DNA of 64,000 nucleotides from Neurospora crassa OR74A (taxonomy: Eukaryota > Ascomycota > Sordariomycetes > Sordariales > Sordariaceae): the NCBI RefSeq assembly GCF_000182925.2, contig NC_026501.1, positions 4,691,917 through 4,755,916 on the forward strand, read 5' to 3'. The position numbers were made by a program, and so were the translations under genes. How positions within the stretch are numbered: position 1 is the first letter of the stretch; each line of letters opens with the position of its first letter. The notes beneath the pieces are model-generated. The model was given only the letters and a program-made list of their open reading frames with translations, made no database searches and was not told where the DNA came from. Below are positions 44,741-56,740 of this stretch, piece after piece.

Positions 44741-45898
44741 TCGGAGTGGGGATATCGAACCACGCAAAAGACAGTGAGATTTCCATAGTTCGGGCTCCAA
44801 TTCCGAACTTGAAAGGGGACATAGCAGCGCAGAACAGAATGAACAATCTTACAAAGTCTCGTGCTTATGCGCCAACTCAGCAGAAGATGAAGGTTGGATA
44901 ACTAACTTGCCTGGAGATCACGAGCTCACCCCGTTTAAAACTGACAAATTGAACGAGCACAATGACTCGAGACAACTTTACGATTCATTTACCAGCAACC
45001 AGGTAACTGGGACGGCGCTTGGACCTTCTGACCTTAAAAGAGTGGGGAACTGACCTCTGTTCGAAAATGTGGCGAGCTTGTTTTGATAACGATCACCATA
45101 GTCCCTGCTTGGGAGTTGTGGTTCTGTCAAGGGTGCGTTTACCAAACAACAGGGCGGCTCGGACCGTCCCGCTGGGAAAGACAGGGCTTGAAGCATTCAT
45201 TCGGGTACATAGTCGGGCTCACTGGGTACGCAGGTTGCAGCATCACGGGCGTTGTTTACTCGAAGCTTTCAAATATTCACAGGAAGAGAAAGGAATTTCT
45301 GAAGAAGATTACCCTGTAATAAGGGGCTTGCGGAGATTTAGATGTTTTGGATGTTTTTTAATGATTCTGCGGGTAGTAGGCGGTCGCGGGGAGGTGTCAG
45401 AGCAAAGTGTTGAGGACACTCTAACTTCAGAATGTGCATCATATGTAGGCATATAAGCCTCTGGTAGATGATGATGCATTTCTAGGAGGACAGTCATATG
45501 ACGCCTTTGTATCTTCTAGGTAAAGCGTTTAGTCTAAAGCATGTGAGCTTGTCAAGATAGGACGTGGAAATGTGTTATATAAACAACAAAACCATGTAAC
45601 CCACCGAGAAAAGCAGTATATTAGTAAATGACAGCAAAAGCACGAATATCCTTTTGTGAAACTACATAAGCTTTTGATTACATAAACGGCCATGAAACTT
45701 CCTTACATAGGACACAATGTCAGTTGACTGAGATAAGGTAAACGTCAAAAAGTCTTGCTGTGCTGGGTTGTTTCGGGTAGGTATGTGATAGTGGTAAAGT
45801 GCTCGTAATTCAAAAAAACAAGCCCCGGTTTTACCCCCAAAAACGAACCTCAAAACTCAAACCCTCATTTCCAATTTTCCAGCCATGGCCCCCCTTTA

Positions 45899-45926
45899 CC
45901 CCCCCCCCCCCCCCCCCCCCCCCATC

Positions 45927-45955
<29 letters not shown>
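45899..45955 (+). repeat. C25-ATC-A29 double homopolymer
   Basis: A run of 25 C residues is followed by ATC and then 29 A residues. The C-run may form i-motif/G-quadruplex structure on the two strands. Exact lengths are doubtful in any assembly. Confidence 0.85.
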
Positions 45956-45957
<2 letters not shown>

Positions 45958-47449
45958 TCAGAAGGTTAATTTGCATAGGTGACCTTTGTCGAACGAACAG
46001 CACTGTCCCAGCTGCCATTGACTTCACTAATACTACGCATTTTGATCATCAGGTGTACCATTGAACCATAGGACCACTCGGTTCGCCCCGTTGTGGCACA
46101 GGAGCTACATAATGGACCTTATGTGTGAGTCGGTGCCTGGGCCCCCAGGTCCAATCTGGAGCAGCGCAGGGCGGGCGGGGTTCATTGTCATCTGGTGTTT
46201 GGGAAGAAGAGTGCCGGCCGGGCGGCGGCGGCGGCGGTGGGAACGATAGCAGAGACGGTGGCTTCGTCATGACCAGGTTCGAGCGACCAGAAAGAAGTAA
46301 AACCAGCTGAGAGCGGCCTGACGATGGGAGGAATCTCAAGCGGTATTCATAAGTTACTCTGGGGGAGATACGGGCTTCCTTTTTCACCCTATTGATGTAC
46401 CTTGCCTTGGTTTGCCCTCTGGAACAGAAGAATTGTATAGAATAACCCAACAAGGAGAGTGTATTCCAGTGAGACGATTGATGCGGCGAAGACAAACCGG
46501 CGGTAGAGCTGAAAGAAACCTGAAAGAAAGAAGGGAACTAACTTGAAAGAAAAACGACGTTCGAGAACAGCTTTCTATGACAGCTAGCTGTAGCTTCAGG
46601 CACAAGCACACACGCCCGCGCAGACAAACAATGGACTTTACCGTAGGCAGTATACTTGTCTTGGAATCACAACCTAACCAGGTCGGTCGGCCAAAACCCC
46701 CCAGAACGAACATCAACCGTGGACAAAGAGGGGTACCAAGATGGAAAAAGGAAATCAGGATAAGGAAGCGAGCACGAAAAGGCAACAAGAAGCAAAGGGA
46801 TGTCTTACTTCGGATGTAATCCGAGCGAAGCGAAGCAAGACATTAGTGTACATCAACCTCCGTGCTGGGCCCGACTGGGGCACTGGGCGAAAACAAGGGT
46901 CCAGGCGTCTTTTGAGATATTGATCTAGAGGATAAACTTTCACTGCGTGGTTGTGCACCATGTGGTTCAAGGGCTCCACGTTCGGGACCGAAAGGGTGAT
47001 TTGACTAGTCCGGAGTCCATGCACAGCACTTACTCCCTCGGTCCACCCTGCGGGGAGCTTATGCTCCGGAGTATCCCCGAGATATTGTCCATGGTGATTA
47101 GCAGTCACCGGCCTTCATGTGTCATGGAGCTGGCTGAACGTGGGTGAAACAAAGGGGATGGGGATGGAGATGAAAAATCAACAGCAGAAGTCAGAAAATA
47201 CGCACCCAGGCCAGAGTGAGGGAGTGAAGGAGCGAGGAGCAAGTGAGCGAGTCTGTTCTCAAGACAAAAGCTATTCGCCTCAGACATTGGGTTTTTTTTT
47301 GCTGTTTCAGAAGCGGGAGAGACAAGAAGTGAATCCATTGGAGCTCTTGTCAGCGGCCAGCTAGCTGCTGTGGCGCAACCACATTGAAGTCTTTCCAAGG
47401 TATGTAGGTCGAGAAAAAGGAATATGTGCTGCAGCCACTATCAATCACC

Positions 47450-47467
47450 GAGGCCCTTCGGGGCCTC
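47450..47467 (+). repeat. Perfect hairpin with cUUCGg tetraloop
   Basis: GAGGCCC-TTCG-GGGCCTC forms a seven-pair, GC-rich stem closed by the very stable cUUCGg loop if transcribed on the plus strand. No neighbouring gene explains it; it could be part of a structured RNA or a terminator-like element, or chance. Confidence 0.6.
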
Positions 47468-48603
47468 TGAGAGTCTCCCTGCAAAAGTGAACCCCTGATG
47501 GGTGCAGCAAATTCGTACTGCCGCTCCGCTGATCAAATTGCGTATGGACCGAACTCTGGACGGGGAAAAAGACCATTCGGGTTTCATGGCGAAGGGGACG
47601 GAGCAGCTCCATGTCGGGTGTTCTTGGCGGGAATGGGTGCGTAACGTCGGTGTCGAGTACGGCTGTCATTGTTGTATGTTCGAGGGCGGTTGGTTGGCGG
47701 CAGTGTGATATTCAGGCGTGGTTGGAGTGTGCTAACCCATATTCCCTTTCCATTAGGTGTACTCCTTGACATCATGTGTCTGAAAGCAATCCCTATCTCT
47801 TGGGAGACATTGGCGGCCCTTCTTTCAACTCTTTGAAATTATCTTTCGTGTCCGAGCACAGCACGGCGACTAACCGGATGACGGCCTTGCCGTTTCCGCC
47901 AGATACAATTGGTCCCTAGCTGTTGTTTAGTCCACAAACAATGGAAGGAAATACCAGTACCCAGTTCCACGGCACCGGCACTTTAGTCCTGACGAAAGGC
48001 ACCATTGAAAGAGGCCAGGCTCCGCACCGATCGGGCTTCATCTTAAGGGATCCCATTCCCAGTGAAGGGTCGCATCGAAGATCAGAAAGCCATTCCAGCG
48101 ATCTTCACCCATGGTGAAAGCTTTCTCGGGTCGGTCGTTGCTACGACGTGGTTGGAGTCACCGAAGACTTCCACTTCGCCGCAGCGCTGCCGTAACAGTG
48201 ACGAACGACGTCGGGAGTAAATTCTCGAGGACTGCCCGTACCTGACTTGTCGATTTTTCTGGGAACAATTCGATTTTCTCCGCTCTCATGTGCGCAATCA
48301 TAGCAGATGCATGTCATAATCAAAACGAAAAAAAAAGAGACTGTGCGTAAAACCTCAAGAGCGGACTTGGAGAGCCAAGCCGGCCGTGTGTCCCGAATCC
48401 CGCCAATCACAAAGTCGCCAGACAGCCTCATTACGGCGATACTTTCCCTTTGCAGCTTAACAGCCCAGTGTCGATATTCCCGATGTTTATTGCTTTTGGT
48501 AGAGAAGGGCGTAGTAAAAAGCTGGTCCTTGGATGGTCCGCGACAATGGTTGGTTTGTGGAGGAAAATCTTGACGCCCTAAACCCATTTGTTCCTGATTC
48601 GTG

Positions 48604-48646
48604 ACGCCTCCTTCGCCAGCTCGCAACGCCTCCTTCGCCAGCTCGC
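48604..48646 (+). repeat. 22-bp tandem duplication
   Basis: ACGCCTCCTTCGCCAGCTCGC occurs twice in a row with a period of 22 bp (48604-48624 and 48626-48646). It lies in non-coding sequence and looks like a small replication-slippage duplication. Confidence 0.9.
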
Positions 48647-49159
48647 GCGTCGAAAAGACACCGATATCAAATGATACTGCTTCGTTGAATGCGCCACGCA
48701 TGCTGTTATCGCCATGTGGTGTACTGTCAACAGCATTGGAAGCCTTCTTGCCCTGACTTCGAGAGGGGTCCAGGTCTCAAAAAAGCAATGGATTCAGGCC
48801 TGGCGGGCCAACTAGGGGCTGATAGCTTGGATAGTTTTACGCCATGTTCTTGTTTTTCTCGTACCCGTTTGTCGGTTTCGACAACCCGCTTCCGCCCACC
48901 CTGGAGTGCCTGGTACACATGGATGGATGATGCCTGATCAAGATCGAGATTAACGAAGGCGATCTCTAGTTAGGATTTGCTCCAGGAACAAGACAATACT
49001 ATATAAACGATTAGCCTCTCCTTCTCTATTGTTTTGCCTTACCCCTTCATGTTATTGCTTGGAGATTAGTAGCACGACTTATTGGCACCCTATCGCCTCG
49101 AAACCCCAAACCCAGTGGCGAGTGTTCCTCCATCAACAGCAGTCCAACCTCCCATCACG

Positions 49160-50812
49160 ATGGGTCTCCTACCTCTCACATACCGACGTCCAGCTCACGT
49201 CGACAAGAACAACATCTCACTGAGTGATGAGCCCAGCACCGGCCAGAACACCATCAGCAACTCCCCTGCCAGAAACAGTGAAGCAGGATCAGAGAAGACA
49301 GAACCAAGCCTGAGGCCAGTCAACTCGGGCAGCATCGCAGGAATCCCAACCGCATTGAGCTTTGATAAAATTATCGAGGGAGGAACATGTCCAGTCAGTG
49401 CTTGATCCTGCCTCACATTAAGACAGACCAGTGGCTGACTAGCCGTATGTAGCCATGTACCGTCCGTGACTTTATGAACTACCTGATATACGTGGAGCGG
49501 TCAGCGGAGAACTTGCAATTTTTTTTGTGGTATCGTGACTACATGAAGCGCTTCGAGCAAGCCAAAACGTGGGACCTTGCTCTTGCTCCAGAATGGACAC
49601 CGGCCATGGAGGAGGAAGCCATTCAGAAAATTCAGAAAGAACAGGCTGAGAAGGCCCGCAAGAAGCCGAACTGCAAAACAGGAGACGTGACTGTCGAGAT
49701 ATTCAAGGGTACTGATTTCGAAAAGGGGTCGACCCCAGTCTTGTCCAGTCCAAGAGGCCGAAGTACATCAGACTTACCCGAGGGCACTCGGACGGGCAGC
49801 AACGACCCGTTCGGAACGCCGCCGCACACTCCGCGTGGCTACCACCAGGAGACGTTTTCCTCCGAGTATAACGGGTCCAGTATGGCGACGACGTATCGCA
49901 CGCAAGCGAGCGATGCCTTTGCCACAGCAGGCATCAAGCCACCATGTAAGCATACGTCTCCTGCTCGTTTTTTTTCCAGTTTCCATATGCCACACTCCCA
50001 CGGAGGCATGACATGCATGTGATCGCTGCTGTCGAATACCGAATCGAAAGGGGCAATGTTGACTGACGGAAAACTCAAACCAAACAGTCACCATACAACC
50101 CTTCCGAAAAGAAATCGACCGTGTGATCGCCACTTATATCATGGACGATGCGCCCCGGCAGCTCAACCTCTCCGACAAGGAGCAAAAAGCCGTACTTCAA
50201 GCGCTTGCACACACGACGCACCCGTCCGCATTCCGCATCATTATCACGCCTATCGAATCCGCGCTGCGTCGTCAGGCGCACCCCAACTTCATCCGCTGGT
50301 CCATCTGCAACGGCAACCCGGCGCGCGTCTTCTTTGCACGGGGGCTCGGCGTCGCGCTCATCCTGATCAGCACCATGGTCGCCATCGTGCTGGCTTTGTC
50401 CAACGCGGGCCGCGGCTACCGCGCCCTGGCGGCCATCGGCTGGGTGCTGGGCATCTCCACGCTGATTGCGGCATACAAGGGTATGTGCGTGGTCTTGCAC
50501 GGGCTGCACCACCGACATATTCGTCCGTGGGAGCTGTTCATGGCGGAGGAGGAGGATGGGGAAGAGGGCCAGGCGAAGCGGTCGTTCGATAGCTTCGGGT
50601 CCGGCAACAGCTATGAGGACGAGCCGTGGCTGGTCCGGTACCAGCAGCGCAACGTGATCCGCAAGATCTTTGATCGAGAGGTGTGGATCCAGGAGCCCAT
50701 GCTTCGCCAGATTCAAGACACGATTGCGGTGCAGAGCATGTTGTGCGCCGTGGTGCTGTCGGCGATCCTGACGGCCATCTTTGTCGCCGTGCCTGGAGGG
50801 CACTTGTTTTGA
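49160..50812 (+). CDS. RGS-domain membrane protein (Rax1-like)
   Basis: Exons 49160-49393, 49453-49945 and 50088-50812 give 483 residues. The first join restores the start of an RGS domain: GTCPPCTVRDFMNYLIYVERSAENLQFFLWYRDYMKRF (about 76-115). A polar insert of about 120 residues rich in Ser/Pro/Thr follows, then the second half of the domain, FTIQPFRKEIDRVIATYIMDDAPRQLNLSDKEQKAVLQALAHTTHPSAFRIIITPIE (about 243-300). Three membrane segments follow: GVALILISTMVAIVLAL, ALAAIGWVLGISTLIAAY and a C-terminal LCAVVLSAILTAIFVAV. This is the Rax1-type layout; in yeast Rax1 marks division sites. Whether it accelerates G-alpha GTP hydrolysis is unknown. Introns have GTCAGT/TGTAG and GTAAGC/ACAG ends. 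Confidence 0.9.
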
Positions 50813-52290
50813 ATACCTTGAATTTCTTACAGTGTCTTCCAGATATCTGCCCCTGCTATGTATGGTTCGTAACAAAAAAATGATCGATCTGATAACCGGA
50901 TCGAGGAATGGGTCAAGACAACCTCAAGATTGTTTGCATCCCGTCAGTGGATGACTTGAAGCTTACCGTGTGAAAATGTGGGGTGGTCTTCCACTGTCCT
51001 TTCTGGGTTCGGACGTGCGGGAACCCCCGCCATTATGCCGCCGGCTTGTCGGCTGTCATCAAATCACCTTTCATTCCCCGTTCGATTCTGTCCCCGCTCT
51101 GGGGAAAACGTAAACCGATTTCGGTATTTTCGGCGCTGTGGAGTCGACGTACCTGCGCCGAGCCGAACCATTTCCCCACAGTCGCGTGTCGGAGCATCAG
51201 GCATGTTCCCCTCCAGTGCAAGGCTTATGTATCATGACCTTCTTTTTTTATCGGCGGGTTTTTTTTTCTTTTTTCTTTGGCTTACGCTACACTCATTGTG
51301 GGTCGATGGTTGATGGACGGAACCGCCGGGCTCTATGGGGCTATTCTGGGGGCTTGTGCACAAAATGCTGGAAGGGCGATTTGGAATTCTGTTTCTGTCG
51401 GGCTTGATTTTGGTTTGTGTCGGAGTCGGAGTAGCTTATGCTGGGTCGCCAGGATGGCATTGGTGATTACTGAAAGCTGTGGGGGAGCAACAGGAGGAGG
51501 AGGGATGGATGGAAGGCAGACAGCACAGTAGGGCTAGAGAAATGGGCGATACGTAATGATCCTTCAAAGTGTGGTTTCACATATTACATGCCTTTGCTGG
51601 TTTGAATAAACAAGCGGACGGCTAGTTGCACCGTTGCGCTGAGTGGTGTTACGTACATGTTCCCATCTGCCCGGGAGGGATCTACAATACAAGTACGGAA
51701 CCGTTGTCGCGACGCTCAGGCTGACGAGAGATGGCATGGAAGACGGCGCAGACGAAGACTTGAGTAACAGGCTCGGGTATTTGGAGGTCAGACCATGCTA
51801 GTGACCGTTTCAATCGGGGAATCCAGTCAAAGTGAACATAGTATGACAATGTGACGCCTGCCCCCTCCAAACGGAAGGATCATGATGTGCAGTGTCTCGG
51901 GCGAAAGGATTCACAATCCGGCGTCACGGTATTTGTTGGGGTTTTTGTAGACAGGGTTGGAATCGGCAGGACTAGAGGCCTGCAAGCCATGGGATGTTGG
52001 TGTGGATCCTCTTCTTGTAGTAGCACCTTATCGATAACCCGTGCCGCCGTTTTTGTGGCCCACCTCTGACTACACAGTAGATCACCACCAAAGGCACCCG
52101 GGATATGATCTACAATGTAGTTTTCAGTATCCCTCCTCCTTTAAAAGGTCTCTGACAAGTCTGTCTCGCCCAAAAAGCGCTCTCCGAATGGCCGCCCTCA
52201 AAGACACATTTATGCCTCCTTGAACCGCTCTTGTTGTTCTAACCTCAACCCACCCTTTTTCTCCGTGTTGTGAACAACAACAGATACAAC
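50813..52290. other. Intergenic region, nothing recognised
   Basis: About 1.5 kb between tandem plus-strand genes. Small frames only; no RNA gene or repeat was recognised. The final 100 bases before the pantothenate kinase ATG are C/T rich, as in a promoter. Confidence 0.5.
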
Positions 52291-54080
52291 ATGTCGTCAG
52301 AGAGCAACCAAGCCGAAGCCGAGGCTATTGCTCCCCACCCGCAACACCCATCGTCGCGACCGCAAGCCGGCCACCAACAACCCGAATCCCGCGAACCAGA
52401 GCTGAGGAATGACGGCCTACCATCGCAGACCGGCCAATTGACCACTCATCTCTCTCCGAACGCTGCGCTTACCACACCTACAACGCCTACCATCACCAGC
52501 CCCGAGATTGCGACTGCGTCAACTCCTGTCACAACCTTGACATCCGCGACAACGTCACCCCCGTCAGCCAACCGCCAGCGCGCATCTACTTCTGGTCCAA
52601 TCGAGCTCGACACCGCTTTGAGCCATCCGGGCTCTGTTCGTATCAATGTTGAGGGCGCATTCATCGTTGAGCACGGCAGCGCTTCGCCGCCACAGACACC
52701 AAGTGGAAGCAGCAGCCGCGGTGGTTCACCAAACCGTCAAGAGTCTAAGGACATCAGACTACCGAACCACACTGCGATAGTGAGCCATATCGCTGTTGAT
52801 GTATGGATACACTTTCACAATTATTTCCCGTTGATATCCTATCGGACGCATTGTTAATGGTTGATACCTCGGATAGATCGGCGGTTCTCTGGCTAAACTG
52901 GTGTACTTCTCCCGCGAGCCTCACTCCACGGAACCAGGTGGACGCCTCAACTTCGTCAGCTTCGAAACCGACCACATTAATGATTGTCTCGAGTTCATGC
53001 GCGCCCTCAAGCACAAACACCAAATGCTTAATGAGTCTAACATTGGCCCCGAGCTGTGCGTCATGGCTACGGGCGGTGGCGCATACAAGTTTTACGACAT
53101 GATTCGCGACGTTTTGGGAGTCGATGTCATCCGTGAAGATGAGATGGAGTGTCTGATAATAGGTGTGTCATTCATGCATACTAGCATGGAAACTATTGCT
53201 AATACGCATAACTAAAGGACTCGACTTCTTCATCACCGAAATCCCCCGCGAAGTCTTCACCTACTCAGAAGCAGACCCAATGAACTTCGTCGATCCCTCT
53301 ACCCACAGATATCCATACCTCCTGGTAAATATCGGGTCCGGAGTGTCGTTCCTCAAAGTAACAGGGCCTCGGGACTATCAGCGTGTGGGCGGTACATCAC
53401 TCGGTGGCGGTACGCTTTGGGGCTTGCTAAGTCTCCTCACCGGAGCTCGTAGCTTCGATGAGATGCTAGATATGGCATCCAAGGGTGACAACAGTAAAGT
53501 CGACATGCTGGTCGGCGACATCTACGGCACCGACTACGGCAAGATTGGCCTCAAGAGCACTACCATTGCCAGCTCCTTCGGAAAGGTGTTCCGGTTGAAG
53601 CGACAAGCCGAGACGGAAGCCGAGGATAGCGGTGGACTTAGCCCGGTCGACGTTGACGAGGTGCAATCTAGCGCCGCCGAGGCCGGCGATCCCTCTACAT
53701 CATCAGCAACTTTGCCTGGCAACAAGCATTTCTCGAGCGCCGATGTCTCGGTCTCCTTGCTGTACGCGATCAGTAACAACATTGGACAGCTCGCTTATCT
53801 GCAGAGCCAGATACACGAACTCAGCAACATCTACTTCGGCGGGTCCTTCATCAGGGGACACCCGCAGACCATGAACACGCTCAGCTACGCCATCAAGTTC
53901 TGGAGCAAGGGCGCCAAGCAGGCTTACTTCCTCAGACACGAGGGCTACCTAGGAGCCGTCGGCGCGTTCCTCAAGCGGCAGCCTCAGAATTGGGGCCGTA
54001 GGGGAAGCTTCGATCAGGCTTCCGCCATGGAAGCGCGAATGAATGCTCGGACGAGAACGAGGGATGCTGACAATGAATAA
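52291..54080 (+). CDS. Pantothenate kinase (type II, eukaryotic)
   Basis: Exons 52291-52800, 52877-53162 and 53218-54080 give 552 residues. Residues 1-145 are a Ser/Thr/Pro-rich extension. Joins restore HIAVDIGGSLAKLVYFSREP, the ATP-binding DIGGSxxK motif, and ECLIIGLDFFITEIPREVF. Further family motifs are CVMATGGGAYKF (about 231-242), PYLLVNIGSGVSFLKV, YQRVGGTSLGGGTLWGLLSLLTG, ADVSVSLLYAISNNIGQLAYL, and IYFGGSFIRGHPQTMNTLSYAIKFWSKGAKQAYFLRHEGYLGAVGAFL. It phosphorylates pantothenate, the first and controlling step of coenzyme A synthesis. A polar insert (ETEAEDSGGLSPVDVDEVQSS...) interrupts the domain. Introns are 76 and 55 nt. Confidence 0.96.
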
Positions 54081-55120
54081 TATCGATGTTTGTCACCGTC
54101 GGTTTGCCATGTCCAGTGTCTCGAATGGGAATTGAGGATAAAGAGGAAGAAAAGCGGATACCCCGTCATAGAGAGAAGGATGTAAAGGTTCTTATTCAGG
54201 TTCAAGGTTTTTAATATCTTCATCGCTGGCGTTGGATTTGTTTCTCTATTTTCTCAGTTCGATGGGTGTTCTCAATCCAGATGATACACGACGCAAGCGC
54301 AAGCTTTTGGTTTTGGGGGGCAGCCTTTTTTTTGGTCATAATTGTATGTTCTTTCTAGTATTTGTATCGTCAGCGCTTGACGTTGGGCGACCCATTTTGT
54401 TATGAGATACCTGGATAAGCTTTGGAAGCAGCGCCAATCTAGAGAAGAAACAGTCACAATATTCCTATTATTTTCGAAATGCTGCAACAACCTGAAAGCT
54501 CTGGTGAGTCCAACTCTTCATCAGGGAGTTTTTCGATGATTGCGAATGATAGAACGGGCGCATATATTGGATCCCATCGAAGCGAAAAAAATAGAAATGA
54601 TGTTGTAATATCTAGTGCCAAAATCAGCACAAGAGATGAATCACATGGTGAAGTTGCCTTCGCCTTGGATCATTATAAGCCGCGCACTTTTCCGCCTCCG
54701 GAACTGTACCTCATCTTTACCTATACCTACACATCCACCGTCAAGACTTAGCATCTGATCAAATCAGAATCAAGCACATCGCCAACATGAAGACCCCGGC
54801 TCCTTCCAATGACATAAGTCCGTCCACCCCGCCATCCGTCGATGCAGACACTTCAAAGTCGTGGCGCTGCCCTTCCACATTCTATCGACGTCAGCTTCGC
54901 TATAACCGTTGCCGTTGCCGCAAGTCTCATAGCCACAGTCGGCATGTGATTTCAGCTCCTGTCGTATCACTTCGAAACCCTTCTTTGACAAAATGCCAGC
55001 CTCTACGTGTTTCCGACTTTTGACTTCGACTTGGACTTCGACTTCCGACTCCCGACTACCAACTATGCCAGAACCTCAACGGCTCGTCATCAATCGATCG
55101 ATTTCGTTTCGTTCCAAGGT
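54081..55120. other. Convergent intergenic region, nothing recognised
   Basis: About 1 kb between converging genes. A 78-codon frame at 54787 has no domain character and is not called. Short direct repeats of GACTTCGACTTG-like sequence occur near 55015-55045. Confidence 0.5.
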
Positions 55121-56010
55121 TTAGGCCTTGACGACCTTCTTAACCTCCTCCTTGACGTTTTCCTTGACCTCCTCAGCAGCGGCGGGAAGGGTCTTGTTCT
55201 TTTGGGATTGTTGCCACATGAGGATGCGGGAGACTTGAACGACACCGACGATGCCAAGGAAGAAGTTGACGGCGGCGAGACTGTAAGAAAATAAGAAAAG
55301 TTAGTTCTGGGTTGGGTAAAAGGGAGAAGGGCTGTTATATTGGGGGGTGGAAGAAGGGATAAGGGATAGGTATGGACCAGGAGATGGACGTAAAGATGGT
55401 ATTGGTGGTGGTGGTGATTGTTGTTGGGAATGGGATGACGTAGGTTTGTTGGTTGGGTCAAAAACGAAGGGCGACGACAAGATGGAAGAAGGGAAACGCA
55501 CAGGTAGTTCTTGGGCTTGATGATCAAGCACCAGCGGGTCCAGATGAGACCGGTGGCAGTCAGGGCGGCGTTCTGGGTGAGCGAGAGCTTCTCGGCTGGG
55601 CGCGCAAAGTCGGAGATACCTGCGAGGACGAGACCCCATTTCATGACAGGGGCCCTGTTGTTTTTTAAATGGACCTGGATTAGCCTTTGCTCTTGCTCAT
55701 TGGAACGCATCTTTGTCCAAATCTTTTTTTTTCGATGTCGATCATTGCGTCGTCGTTGTTGCTGTTACTGCTGCTATTGCGCAGACTCCAAAAGGCCTGA
55801 AAGGTTCCTCAACAAAACAACATACCAGAAGTGCACCGTCTTGAAGCCAATCGGGCTGTTCCACATGCGCTTGAAGAAGGACTCTTGCGCCTGCTCCGAA
55901 CTCGCTGTGCTCTGGAAACGCTTGCCGCCATTGCGGGCGGCGTTGGAGGTGAAGAAGGTGTTGCGGAAAACGGGGCGCGCCGCGCGGAAGAAGTTGTTCA
56001 TCGGGGCCAT
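55121..56010 (-). CDS. mpc2: Mitochondrial pyruvate carrier subunit (MPC2 type)
   Basis: Exons 56010-55826, 55654-55502 and 55280-55121 give 165 residues. The N-terminus MAPMNNFFRAARPVFRNTFFTSNAARNGGKRFQST is an Arg/Ser-rich, acid-free mitochondrial presequence. Joins give IGFKTVHFWAPVMKWGLVLAGISDFARPAEKLSLTQNAALTATGLIWTRWCLIIKPKNYLLAAVNFFLGIVGVVQVSRIL, the MPC2/3 signature with its three membrane segments. The tail is charged (KENVKEEVKKVVKA). The heteromeric carrier imports pyruvate across the inner mitochondrial membrane. The gene is divergent from a complex I subunit gene, both serving respiration. Introns have GTATGT/ACAG and GTGCGT/ACAG ends. Confidence 0.95.
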
Positions 56011-56740
56011 TGTGCCGGAGGGGACTTGCGACTCGACTCGAGGTGGGATGGTTTGGGGATGGATGGGATGTCCGGATTGAGTCTCGAGGAGGTTTGGACT
56101 TCTTAGGGCGCCGGGGCGAAAGTGGATTAGAGCTGAAAGTGGAGTCCCAAAGTCCGGTCTGAATTTCGGAGTCGGCGACTTAGTTAGTCAGGGACTGTGT
56201 ATCAGTAAAGAGTAACCAGCATTTTTATTGTTGTTTGTTAACAGCCCGCCCCGGGCCACCTTATCGGTACATAACAGAATCTCGTGCCCGCACCTTGAAA
56301 TGGTGCAAACTTGATGAGCGCGATGGTTTTGAAATCTTTGCACAGCACTTCTTCTCTGACTAATATTCTAAGCTGAAGACGCTGACGGTTTTCGACGAGT
56401 CATCATTTCGTGCCCAAGGCAAAGAAACCGCTGTCTCTTGTTGAGGACTGCGGAGATAACATGGACTTTCTGTCTTTCAGCATTTTGTGGCTCGTGCACC
56501 GTTGGGGAAGCCCGGTTTTGTGCACCCTCCTCAAAAAGCTTTGTGCAAAGAGCTTTCTTATCCAGGCGGCTGTAATTGTGCATATCAAATCCCAGGTGGA
56601 GCTTCTGGTCGGCAACCTCCCCCGCTTGCTTGCTCGTCGCAAAGGTGCCCCTGCCCGTAGGACAACGACGACCACTCAATCGATACCCCCATCTGCCAAT
56701 TCTTGCGCCTCTGTAATTCGAGATTGCCTTCATCGCAAGC
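56011..56740. promoter_or_regulatory. Divergent promoter region, pyruvate carrier / complex I B8
   Basis: 730 bp lie between the divergent ATGs of two genes for mitochondrial energy metabolism. An antisense open frame of 238 codons overlaps this region and the B8 gene but is a shadow. No specific site was identified. Confidence 0.5.

Larger units (their letters stand above)
44741..49159. other. 4.4-kb gene-poor region with homopolymers and small repeats
   Basis: The first 300 bp may hold a last exon of the XPG-like gene. The rest shows no open frame with domain character. Visible structure includes C25 followed by A29 (45899-45955), a CGG repeat (about 46219-46236), a perfect 7-bp hairpin with a TTCG loop (47450-47467) and a 22-bp tandem duplication (48604-48646). 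A 58-codon frame starting at 47941 (MEGNTSTQFHGTGTLVL) could be a small protein but has no support. Confidence 0.5.
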
